The notes beneath the pieces are model-generated. The model had not been told where the DNA came from, made no database searches, and was given only the letters and a program-made list of their open reading frames with translations. From NCBI GenBank assembly GCA_029267455.1, contig JAJUIX010000075.1, forward strand, positions 1 to 6,335: a DNA stretch of 6,335 bases, written 5' to 3'. How positions within the stretch are numbered: the stretch's first letter is position 1; every line of letters starts with the position of its first letter. This DNA comes from Enteractinococcus sp. (GTDB lineage Bacteria > Actinomycetota > Actinomycetes > Actinomycetales > Micrococcaceae). Both the position numbers and the translations under genes were made by a program. This document shows, piece by piece, positions 1 to 6,244 of the stretch.

Positions 1-276
1 GGTGAAAGCGCCCGCTTGTTCGGCGATGGCCGAGTGCAACGTCACCTGGAATAAGACATCGCCAAGTTCTTTGCGGAACTCCTCGTACGTGCCGTTTTGA
101 AGCGCAGTCGCGTCCCAATGCTCTGCGGGCACCGACTCGATGACCTCAACGGCCTCATAGGCTTCTTCGATGAGGTATTCGGTTAGCTGGTGGTGGGTCA
201 GCTGTTGAGTCCAGGGGCAGTATTTTCGTAACTGGGCGGTGATCCAGACTAAACGCTGGAGTCCGGTATCGGGCAT
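1..276 (-). CDS. mazG: MazG-family nucleotide pyrophosphohydrolase, N-terminal 92 codons (3' end beyond the window)
   Basis: I read this partial gene by translating the reverse complement from an ATG at 276; it stays open to base 1. MazG-family enzymes hydrolyse nucleoside triphosphates to monophosphate plus pyrophosphate and act in the cytosol as house-cleaning enzymes against aberrant or excess (d)NTPs. The visible part carries the family signature: CPW at residues 20-22, then TH and YLIEEAYEAVEVIE (34-47) with E37, E38 and E41, then KELGDVLFQV (69-78) with E70 and D73. Together these form the metal-binding EExxE...ExxD motif. H81 and IAEQAGAF (84-91) follow as in typical MazG. The family usually has a longer CPWDxxQ; here it reads CPWTQQ. 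The ATG shares its A with the add stop codon (TAATG), and only a weak AGGA lies 12 bases upstream, so translation is probably coupled to add. The C-terminal half is unseen, so one-domain and two-domain forms cannot be told apart. Confidence 0.9.
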   Translation of the reverse strand, partial: MPDTGLQRLVWITAQLRKYCPWTQQLTHHQLTEYLIEEAYEAVEVIESVPAEHWDATALQNGTYEEFRKELGDVLFQVTLHSAIAEQAGAFT

Positions 277-1520
277 TAGTTGGGTTGTTCCTGGTCTTCG
301 TCGTCTTCAAATTCCACAAAGAACACCGGTGCTTCCGGGTCGTCTTCGTCGTGGACGCCTGCGATGACATCCATCCATGAAAACTCGATGAATTCGCGCA
401 GCTGATCGCGTGCGTATTCGGTTTGGAACGCGCCCTTGACAGCGTTGAGTTGGAACTCCAGCAGGTCGACCATGGTGTACCCATAAACGGCTGCCAGGGT
501 GTAGAGTTCATCGGTCAAACTTACACCGGAAATCAGCCGGTTGTCGGGGTTGACGGTGACGGCGAAACCGGAGCGGTAGAGCACATCAAATGGGTGGTTT
601 TGCAGCGGAGCGTCCTCGGGTCCGGGCTCAACCGCTGCGGTCTGGATATTGGAGGTCGGACATACTTCCAGCACGGTGTTGTTGTACAGGGTGCGGTTAG
701 CGACATCCCCCCACACCAAAATTTCCTGGTCGTCATCGAGTTCGACGTTGGACAGATCTTCGATCATGTTAACCCCGTGACCGATGCGCAGGGCGCGACC
801 TGCTGTCAACGCTCCGGCGATCGAGTCGAGCCCGTCTGCTTCACCGGCGTGAATGGTGATGGGGACAAAGCGCTCATCCAGCCAGGCGAAGACTTCGGCG
901 AACCGAGTCGCGGGGAAGCCTTCTTCGGGTCCGGCGATATCAAACGCGACAACGGATCCGGCAGGCCGGTGCCGGTGCGTTAGTTCGGCGATACTCTGGG
1001 CGTTTTCCACTGAGTTTTGACGCATGGCGCATAGGATCTGGTGCACCTGCAGTCGACCATCGAGTTCCGCCATGGCTTTTTCGAGCCCCGCGGTGACAGC
1101 ATCCACGGCTTCATCGAGGCTGAGGCCACCACGGGTGTGTTGTTCTGGAGCCCAGCGGACTTCGCCGTAGACCACGCCGTCTTCGACCAGGTCCATGGCG
1201 AATTCGTAGGCGATGCGTTCCAGCGCCGGTGCGGTTTGCATCACGGCGGTGGTGTGATCGAACATTTCGAGGTATTTGGGCAACGAGCCGGCATTGGCTG
1301 CTTCGGCGAACCAGGTGGCCAGCGCTTCTTCGGAGTCGGCTGGGAGTTCGTGGCCGATGTCGCGGGCCAGTTCCCAGACCGTTCCCACGCGCAGACCGCC
1401 GTCTAGGTGGTCGTGCAGTGAGACTTTCGGCAGACTCGCCAGGTCAAGGGCAAACGGGTCGAGGTGCAGGTCGTCGTCTGGGCCGAGGGCTTCGGTGTCA
1501 GTGGATTCGTGTTTCATCAC
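276..1520 (-). CDS. add: Adenosine deaminase
   Basis: Cytosolic zinc enzyme converting adenosine and deoxyadenosine to inosine and deoxyinosine plus ammonia, in purine salvage. At 414 aa it is somewhat longer than the roughly 330-370 aa of typical Add. Metal and catalytic residues are in order: SLHDHLDGG with zinc ligands H36 and H38; GVVYGEVRWAPEQH at 115-128; HAGE at 224-227 (zinc ligand H224, catalytic E227); RIGHGV with H248; EVCPTSN at 285-291; and VTVNPDNRL with D326 as the last metal ligand. The usual threonine before that Asp is a proline. FDIAGPE at 193-199 replaces the classical DLAGDE, which I recall as normal in actinobacterial members. The C-terminal 25 residues are very acidic and look like a poorly ordered tail. 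The first codon is GTG, followed directly by ATG at 1517. GTG overlaps the dedA stop by four bases (GTGA) and ATG by one (TGATG). No Shine-Dalgarno sequence is close, so coupling to dedA is likely. Related adenine deaminases are less likely given the overall match. Confidence 0.95.
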   Translation of the reverse strand: MMKHESTDTEALGPDDDLHLDPFALDLASLPKVSLHDHLDGGLRVGTVWELARDIGHELPADSEEALATWFAEAANAGSLPKYLEMFDHTTAVMQTAPALERIAYEFAMDLVEDGVVYGEVRWAPEQHTRGGLSLDEAVDAVTAGLEKAMAELDGRLQVHQILCAMRQNSVENAQSIAELTHRHRPAGSVVAFDIAGPEEGFPATRFAEVFAWLDERFVPITIHAGEADGLDSIAGALTAGRALRIGHGVNMIEDLSNVELDDDQEILVWGDVANRTLYNNTVLEVCPTSNIQTAAVEPGPEDAPLQNHPFDVLYRSGFAVTVNPDNRLISGVSLTDELYTLAAVYGYTMVDLLEFQLNAVKGAFQTEYARDQLREFIEFSWMDVIAGVHDEDDPEAPVFFVEFEDDEDQEQPN

Positions 1521-2173
1521 GAGTTCGAGTCTAGGCCAGTTTCACCCTCGTCGGCATCTTGGCTGAGATGTTTATCCAACCGCGAGCGCATGAACCGCTT
1601 GATGCCGCGGTCGATGAGCCATCCCAGAATGGACGCAAGCACCAGGGCCAGGGCGATTTGTAACAGGGTGTTGTCCAACCACCCGGCGGTGAAATACCCG
1701 ATGGCGATCGAATACGCTGCCCAAATGGCCGCTGAAATGAAGTCCAGCATCATGAATTTCAGCAGCCGCATGCGCGTGGCCCCGGCGATGAAGTTCACAG
1801 CCACGCGACCGCCCGGGATGTGGCGGGCGGTGATGATGACCAGTGCGCCAGAGTATTTCAGGGTCGCGCGGACTCCTCCGATAGCGCGAACCACCGAGCG
1901 GGTGCGCATCCATCGGAAGCGGGTCACCCCGATGGTCCGGCCCAGCCAGTAGGCAACCTGATCTCCGATAAAAGCCCCGAACCAACCGAGGAAAAACAGT
2001 TGGACTAAGTTGATGCTGTCGCGGTGTTCAGACAGCGCGGCGAGCGCCACGAGGATAGATTCGGAAGGCACCACCGGAAAGAACCCGTCGATCAGACTGA
2101 ACAGGAAGACGGCAAGCGGCATCCACCAGGCCTCGGCGGCATCGAGGATGATGTCTTCAAGAAAGTCCAACAA
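1517..2173 (-). CDS. DedA-family integral membrane protein
   Basis: A 218-aa protein with the DedA (SNARE-associated/VTT) architecture. An N-terminal hydrophobic stretch (about 16-35) leads into FFPVVPSES (31-39) with E38. A second follows with GAFIGDQVAYWLGR (66-79, D71). The ARHIPGGR motif (116-123) carries R117 and R123, spaced like the essential arginine pair of E. coli YqjA/YghB. Hydrophobic segments at about 140-163 and 168-187 follow, then a basic, acidic-ended cytoplasmic tail. Some DedA proteins recycle undecaprenyl phosphate across the membrane (UptA type) and others support proton-motive force and envelope integrity; which applies here cannot be read from sequence. The start is TTG at 2173, with a second TTG immediately after it and no convincing ribosome-binding site in the 18-base gap after deoA (only a weak GTAAG). 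The start is therefore less certain than the gene, although a first-TTG start gives the usual family N-terminus. The 3' end overlaps add. Confidence 0.93.
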   Translation of the reverse strand: MLDFLEDIILDAAEAWWMPLAVFLFSLIDGFFPVVPSESILVALAALSEHRDSINLVQLFFLGWFGAFIGDQVAYWLGRTIGVTRFRWMRTRSVVRAIGGVRATLKYSGALVIITARHIPGGRVAVNFIAGATRMRLLKFMMLDFISAAIWAAYSIAIGYFTAGWLDNTLLQIALALVLASILGWLIDRGIKRFMRSRLDKHLSQDADEGETGLDSNS

Positions 2174-2191
2174 GTCGGGCCTTACAGGGTC

Positions 2192-3460
2192 CTAGCGAAT
2201 GACGTCGATGATGACATTGGGTGCGGTATAGGAGTCAGCGACGTCCACGGCGTCATCCAAGAGTTCGGTTGCGGGTGCAAAATGTTCTGGGGTCTCGGTA
2301 TACAGTGTAAACAGCGGTTGACCGGCGGCAATGGTGTCTCCGGGTTTGGCATGCAGCCGGATGCCTGCGGTGGCTTGGACGGGCTGGCCTTGGAATTGAC
2401 GGCCTGCTCCCAGACGCCAGGCGGCTTCCCCGACGGCGCGGGCATCCAAGCGATTGATGACGCCGGAGGCTTCGGCAACCACGCTGTGTTCGTGACTGGC
2501 GGCTGGTAGGGCGGCATCTGGATCGCCGTGTTGTGCAGCCACCATGGCCCGCCAGGTATCCATGGCCTTCCCGTTGGCGAGGTGTTCGGCCGGGTCAGCG
2601 TCGATACCCGCACCTGCCAACATATGGCGTGCCAGGGTGAGCGTGAGTTCTACGACGTCGTCGGGGCCGGCTCCGGCGAGTACTTCGAGGGTTTCTTCGA
2701 CCTCGATGGCGTTGCCGACCGTATATCCCAGCGGGGTGTCCATGCGGGTCAGTACCGCGGTAGTGGCCACCCCGTATTCCTTGCCCAACCACACCATCTT
2801 TTCGGCCAATTGCCGAGCGTCAGCTTCGTCTTGCATGAACGCCCCGGACCCGGTTTTTACATCGAGTACCAAAGTGTCGGTGCCTTCGGCCAGTTTTTTG
2901 GACATAATGGACGAGGCGATCAGCGGCATCGAATCGACCGTGGCGGTGACGTCACGTAGCGCATAAATTTTCTTATCCGCCGGGGCAAGCTCTGCGGTGG
3001 CGGCGCAAATGACTCCACCGGGGTTGAGGAGCTGTTCGCGGATGTGGGCTTCGGTGAGATCAACTTGAAACCCGGGGATGGACTCGAGCTTGTCCAACGT
3101 CCCGCCGGTGTGGCCCAAACCGCGACCAGAAAGCTGTGGCACAGCAACCCCGTAAGAAGCGACCAGCGGGGTCAAGGGCAGGGTGATTTTATCGCCGACT
3201 CCCCCGGTGGAATGCTTGTCTGCCGTGGGTTTACCCAGCGACGAGAAATCGAGGGTGGTCCCGGAGTTGAGCATCGCGGTGGTCAGTGCGAATAACTCGG
3301 TGTCGTTGAGGCCCCGGAAGTAGATGGCCATGGCCAAAGCTGCAAATTGTTCATCGGAGACCTCACCTGCTGTATACGCGTCGATCATCCAGGTGATCTG
3401 ATCGCCGGTGAGGGAGTCTCCGTTGCGTTTGGTGGTGATGATATCTACGGCGGTATACAT
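2192..3460 (-). CDS. deoA: Thymidine phosphorylase / pyrimidine-nucleoside phosphorylase
   Basis: Cleaves thymidine, deoxyuridine and possibly uridine with phosphate to the free base and (deoxy)ribose-1-phosphate, the step after Cdd in pyrimidine salvage; cytosolic, normally a dimer. At 422 aa it is close to family length. Order of domains: a helical N-terminal domain (1-65); KHSTGGVGDK (82-91), the phosphate-binding loop; the family signature SGRGLGHTGGTLDKLESIPG (111-130); YALRD (166-170, R169); SSIMSKKLAEGTDTLVLDVKTG (183-204 region) with S184 and K188; and a C-terminal alpha/beta domain (about 345-415) typical of pyrimidine nucleoside phosphorylases. R169, S184 and K188 match the E. coli TP base-contacting residues at a constant offset of two. 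Where E. coli TP has Met111 and Bacillus PyNP a Lys, this protein has Q109, so substrate range (thymidine only, or uridine too) is open. The ATG has a good GGAGG seven bases upstream, inside the last codons of cdd, two bases after its stop. Anthranilate phosphoribosyltransferase is excluded by the signature. Confidence 0.96.
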   Translation of the reverse strand: MYTAVDIITTKRNGDSLTGDQITWMIDAYTAGEVSDEQFAALAMAIYFRGLNDTELFALTTAMLNSGTTLDFSSLGKPTADKHSTGGVGDKITLPLTPLVASYGVAVPQLSGRGLGHTGGTLDKLESIPGFQVDLTEAHIREQLLNPGGVICAATAELAPADKKIYALRDVTATVDSMPLIASSIMSKKLAEGTDTLVLDVKTGSGAFMQDEADARQLAEKMVWLGKEYGVATTAVLTRMDTPLGYTVGNAIEVEETLEVLAGAGPDDVVELTLTLARHMLAGAGIDADPAEHLANGKAMDTWRAMVAAQHGDPDAALPAASHEHSVVAEASGVINRLDARAVGEAAWRLGAGRQFQGQPVQATAGIRLHAKPGDTIAAGQPLFTLYTETPEHFAPATELLDDAVDVADSYTAPNVIIDVIR

Positions 3461-3462
3461 GG

Positions 3463-3849
3463 CTAGTCCTCCAGGTTGTGGGGCCCAAAGGCTGCCGGCA
3501 AAAGTTCATCGAGTGTAACCGGCCCATTGGCAGTGGCAATCGATAAGGTGGGTGCGGCGTGTTCGTATAGGACTTGGCGACAGCGGCCGCACGGGGTGAT
3601 GTAATCGCCTCTCCGGTTGATGCATACCAGGTGCGTCAACGGCGCTCCGGCGGCCAGGCGCCACGATGCCAGCATCGAGCATTCGGCGCACTGTGTCAGA
3701 CCGTAGGATGCGTTTTCAATGTTGATGCCGGTGTGCACTGTGCCGGCTGCATCCAAGGCTGCAGCGGCGACCGGGTAGTTTGAGTAGGGCGCGTAGGCGC
3801 GGGGTAGGGCTTCGAGCGCGGCAGCATGGAGTTGCTCATGCGGGGCCAT
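3463..3849 (-). CDS. cdd: Cytidine deaminase (homotetrameric small type)
   Basis: Deaminates cytidine and deoxycytidine to uridine and deoxyuridine, feeding the phosphorylase encoded next. The length of 128 aa is that of the small, tetrameric, one-zinc class. Diagnostic motifs: AYAPYSNYPVAAAAL (18-32), the substrate-binding segment; GINIENASYGLTQCAECSML (41-60) with zinc ligand C54 and catalytic E56; and PCGRCRQVLYE (86-96) with zinc ligands C87 and C90. All catalytic residues are intact. The usual Phe in the SxFxVGA-type segment is Tyr, and the Gly after Val is Ala (YPVAAAA), a conservative variant. The ATG shares one base with the stop of the upstream amidohydrolase (TAATG) and has a good GGGAG seven bases upstream, so it should be translated efficiently, partly on its own. 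Blasticidin-S deaminase is a distant relative but does not fit this operon context. Confidence 0.96.
   Translation of the reverse strand: MAPHEQLHAAALEALPRAYAPYSNYPVAAAALDAAGTVHTGINIENASYGLTQCAECSMLASWRLAAGAPLTHLVCINRRGDYITPCGRCRQVLYEHAAPTLSIATANGPVTLDELLPAAFGPHNLED
3468..3472 (-). promoter_or_regulatory. Ribosome-binding site of deoA (GGAGG)
   Basis: GGAGG lies seven bases before the deoA ATG, inside the last codons of cdd (encoding Leu-Glu-Asp). It confirms the ATG at 3460 and is one of only two strong Shine-Dalgarno sequences in the operon. Confidence 0.8.
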
Positions 3850-5111
3850 TAGGCGGCTCCCACAAGCGCCCGCAGCGCGGCCTGGGTAAAGATCTGGATG
3901 CCGACTCCGATCGCGCGTTCGTCCGGATTGTAATCGCCCTGGTGGAGGTCAAATGTTGGGCCCGACGGCGTGCGGGTGCCCAGTCGGAACATGGCGCCTG
4001 GGATTTGCTTGGTCATCCACGCGAAATCTTCGCCACCCATAGACTGGTCGGCCAGTTCTATCGTGCGGGAGCCGAATTCGAATCGGGTGGCATCTTCGAT
4101 CAGGTCCATTTCGGCTTCATTATTGACCACCGGGGGCACGCCGCGCTCGTGTTCCAAATCGACTTTCACACCGTAAGGGGCGGCCACCTGGTTGACGACC
4201 TCAGCCAATAATTGCGATACATACTCCCAGGCCTCGACATCCAGTGTGCGCAGGGTGCCGGAGAGCTGACCAGAAGTTGGGATTGCATTGGGTGCATGCC
4301 CGGCCTGAATGTGGCCCCAGGTCAACTGCGCCCCGGAGCGGACATCAATCCGCCGGGCCAAGACGGCCGGCACTTGAGCGGCGACCTGCGACAGGGCGTA
4401 GACGACGTCCTGGGTTTGCTGTGGCCGTGAGGTGTGGCCACCTCGCCCGGTCAGCGTCACGCGCACGGTATCGGTAGCCGAAGTAATAGCTCCGATGCGG
4501 GTACCAATCGTGCCCACGTCAAAGCTCGGGTCTGCGTGTAGCGCGATAATCCGTGGTACCTCATCCAGGATGCCTTCCCGGATAATTTCCAGCGAGCCAC
4601 CCGGGATTTTTTCTTCGGCGGGTTGGAAAATTACTCGGATGCGACCTGATATTGCTAAATCGTCAACGTTCACGGCGGCGCGACTGGCCCACAGCCGGTG
4701 CAGTGTAATGGCGGTGCCTAACGAGACAGCAGCATGAATGTCGTGGCCGCAAGCATGCGAAATGCCATCGTGCACGGAAGCATAAGGTAAACCGGTCGAT
4801 TCTTGAATCGGTAGCGCATCGATATCCGCCCGAATCCCTAGGACAACCGGACCGGTGCCAATATCCACCCAGGCCCCGGTTGTGGATTCGAAACGTTGCG
4901 GTTTGAGACCGTAACGCTGCAGGGTGGCAATAATTTGATCGGTCGTGCGGTATTCGCGAAATGATAATTCCGGGTGCTGATGAAGATCGCGGCGAAAAGT
5001 CACCGCGTCTTCGAGGATCTCGTGCACCGCATCGGCAATGCGTGGCAGGCCGGGATCATCACGAACCGGCTGCATATCGGATAGCGCCAGATGTTGGGGT
5101 TTGTCACTCAC
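3849..5111 (-). CDS. M20D-family amidohydrolase (N-acyl-amino acid / peptide hydrolase type)
   Basis: Cytosolic dinuclear-metal hydrolase of the M20D family, which removes acyl groups from N-acyl amino acids (hippurate, IAA-conjugate or N-acetyl-amino acid type). Substrate cannot be told from sequence. The 420 aa include about 35 more residues than many family members at the N-terminus. Motifs in order: FRRDLHQHPELSF (39-51); LGIRADIDALPIQE (91-104); SHACGHDIHAA (118-128) with metal ligands C121 and H123; FQPAEEKIPGG (162-172) with E166 and E167; LHADP (191-195, H192); the lid/dimerisation domain from about 205 to 320 with GRGGHTSRP (222-230); QSMGGEDFAW (356-365); and LHQGDYNPDE (389-398, H390), the last ligand. 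All expected metal ligands are present. The start is GTG at 5111, overlapping the manC stop by four bases (GTGA); only a distant GGGGA (about 12 bases) precedes it, so coupling is likely. No signal peptide. Its role beside salvage genes is unclear. Confidence 0.93.
   Translation of the reverse strand: MSDKPQHLALSDMQPVRDDPGLPRIADAVHEILEDAVTFRRDLHQHPELSFREYRTTDQIIATLQRYGLKPQRFESTTGAWVDIGTGPVVLGIRADIDALPIQESTGLPYASVHDGISHACGHDIHAAVSLGTAITLHRLWASRAAVNVDDLAISGRIRVIFQPAEEKIPGGSLEIIREGILDEVPRIIALHADPSFDVGTIGTRIGAITSATDTVRVTLTGRGGHTSRPQQTQDVVYALSQVAAQVPAVLARRIDVRSGAQLTWGHIQAGHAPNAIPTSGQLSGTLRTLDVEAWEYVSQLLAEVVNQVAAPYGVKVDLEHERGVPPVVNNEAEMDLIEDATRFEFGSRTIELADQSMGGEDFAWMTKQIPGAMFRLGTRTPSGPTFDLHQGDYNPDERAIGVGIQIFTQAALRALVGAA
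3857..3861 (-). promoter_or_regulatory. Ribosome-binding site of cdd (GGGAG)
   Basis: GGGAG lies seven bases before the cdd ATG, within the 3' end of the amidohydrolase gene. It confirms the start at 3849, whose first base overlaps the upstream TAA stop. Confidence 0.75.
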
Positions 5112-6244
5112 AACACATCATCGTCCCCGTGTTCTTTGATTGACTCCACGGCCTGTTTGACCGACTGCGCGTGTTTGGTAGTGGTCACCAGCAACGCGTC
5201 AGGGGTGTCAACCACCACAATATCTTCTACCCCGATAAGCGCAATCACACGCGAGGTATCGGTGACGACTACGCCGTCTGCCTCATCCGCATATACCCGC
5301 GGGGTTTCGCCAATGACCGTGACCCCGTCTTCGTTAGCGGCTGGATGCAGCCGAGCAATGGCTGCGAAATCTCCAACGTCATCCCAGACAAAATCTCCCG
5401 GGATGACGGCCACGTCGCCGGCTTCCGCCGCCGGTTCGGCCACCGCGTAGTCAATGGCCGTCTTCGGCAGCGTCGGCCAGACTTCAGCCATCACCTTATC
5501 GGCGTCACCGGCCTCGATAGCCTGCGCTATCTGGGTCACGCCCGCAAAAAGTTCTGGTTCGTTGGCTCGTAAGTGTTTGAGTAACAGTTCGACTGGGGCA
5601 ACAAACATCCCGGCATTCCAAAAATGGTCTCCCGCGGCGATATAGCGCTTCGCCACTGCTGCTTCGGGTTTTTCAACAAACTTGGCGACCTCATATGCCG
5701 ACGGGGCGGCCTCGACCGATAGCTTCTCACCCTGCTGGATGTAACCAAAACCCGTCGACGGGTAGGTCGGTTTGATCCCGATGGTTACGATTTTGTTGGT
5801 GGCCGCCGTCGCAATGGCTTCAAGCACCGCCTCTTGGAAATCCTCATCGGGCCCAATGACCTGGTCGGCGGCAAACGAACCCATGATGGCCTCGGGGTCG
5901 CGCTCATACAGGACCGCGGCGGCCAGGCCGATCGCAGCGGCTGAGTCTTTGGGCTCAGGTTCGAATAAAAAATTCTCCTCGGCCACGTCAGACAGCTGTG
6001 CACAGACTGCATCGCGGTGGGCTTCTCCCGTCACAATGACAACGTGTTCACCGGCAATGGGCTCCAGGCGGTCATAGGTCGCTCGGATCAGCGTCTGACC
6101 GGAACCGGTCAGGTCATGAAGAAACTTTGGCGCGGCCGCACGTGATAATGGCCACAGCCTGGTGCCCACACCGCCGGCCGGGATGACCGCCCAGAAACGA
6201 TCCAGCCCCGGAATATGAGATGATGAAAACTGCTGTTGGTTCAC
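5108..6244 (-). CDS. manC: Mannose-1-phosphate guanylyltransferase (GDP-mannose pyrophosphorylase)
   Basis: Makes GDP-mannose from mannose-1-phosphate and GTP, supplying mannosyl donors for lipoglycans, glycoproteins or polysaccharide. It is a one-domain GT-A nucleotidyltransferase of 378 aa, without the C-terminal isomerase (cupin) domain of two-function enterobacterial ManC. Motifs: AVIPAGGVGTRLWPLSR (19-35), the nucleotide-binding loop; PKFL (39-42, K40); EPEPKDSAAAIGLAA (95-109); GSFAADQVI (122-130) with metal-binding D127; GIKPTYPSTGFGYI (156-169); KFVEKP (188-193); FWNAGMF (208-214); IDYAVAE (264-270); and GDFVWDDVGDF (283-293). The common PADH/AADH is here AADQ, with the Asp kept. The start is GTG at 6244; an in-frame TGA lies directly before it and no other usable start codon precedes the conserved AGG loop, so this start is well fixed. 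No Shine-Dalgarno sequence is present, and a TACAGT -10 box seven bases upstream suggests a leaderless mRNA. It is the first gene of the operon. The symbol could equally be manB in mycobacterial naming. Confidence 0.92.
   Translation of the reverse strand: MNQQQFSSSHIPGLDRFWAVIPAGGVGTRLWPLSRAAAPKFLHDLTGSGQTLIRATYDRLEPIAGEHVVIVTGEAHRDAVCAQLSDVAEENFLFEPEPKDSAAAIGLAAAVLYERDPEAIMGSFAADQVIGPDEDFQEAVLEAIATAATNKIVTIGIKPTYPSTGFGYIQQGEKLSVEAAPSAYEVAKFVEKPEAAVAKRYIAAGDHFWNAGMFVAPVELLLKHLRANEPELFAGVTQIAQAIEAGDADKVMAEVWPTLPKTAIDYAVAEPAAEAGDVAVIPGDFVWDDVGDFAAIARLHPAANEDGVTVIGETPRVYADEADGVVVTDTSRVIALIGVEDIVVVDTPDALLVTTTKHAQSVKQAVESIKEHGDDDVL

Larger units (their letters stand above)
1..6244 (-). other. Seven-gene operon: manC, amidohydrolase, cdd, deoA, dedA, add, mazG
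   Basis: All seven genes run in one direction with junctions of -4, -1, +2, +18, -4 (or -1) and -1 bases. Five of the six junctions are close enough for ribosome re-initiation, and none can hold a terminator. The simplest reading is one transcript from the promoter upstream of manC, continuing past the left edge. Internal promoters inside coding sequence cannot be excluded. Confidence 0.8.

Noticed and set aside
423..983. Long plus-strand open frame (186 codons) antisense to add
   Set aside because: It lies wholly within the clearly coding add gene, has low-complexity shadow composition, and shows no domain or ribosome-binding site. It is a by-product of GC-rich codon use.
1464..1952. Plus-strand open frame (162 codons) antisense to dedA and the add start
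   Set aside because: The residues are the Ser/Arg/Met-rich shadow of a membrane protein gene read backwards, with no independent support.
3780..4211. Plus-strand open frame (143 codons) antisense to the amidohydrolase and cdd junction
   Set aside because: It mirrors conserved codons of two real genes and has no recognisable motif.
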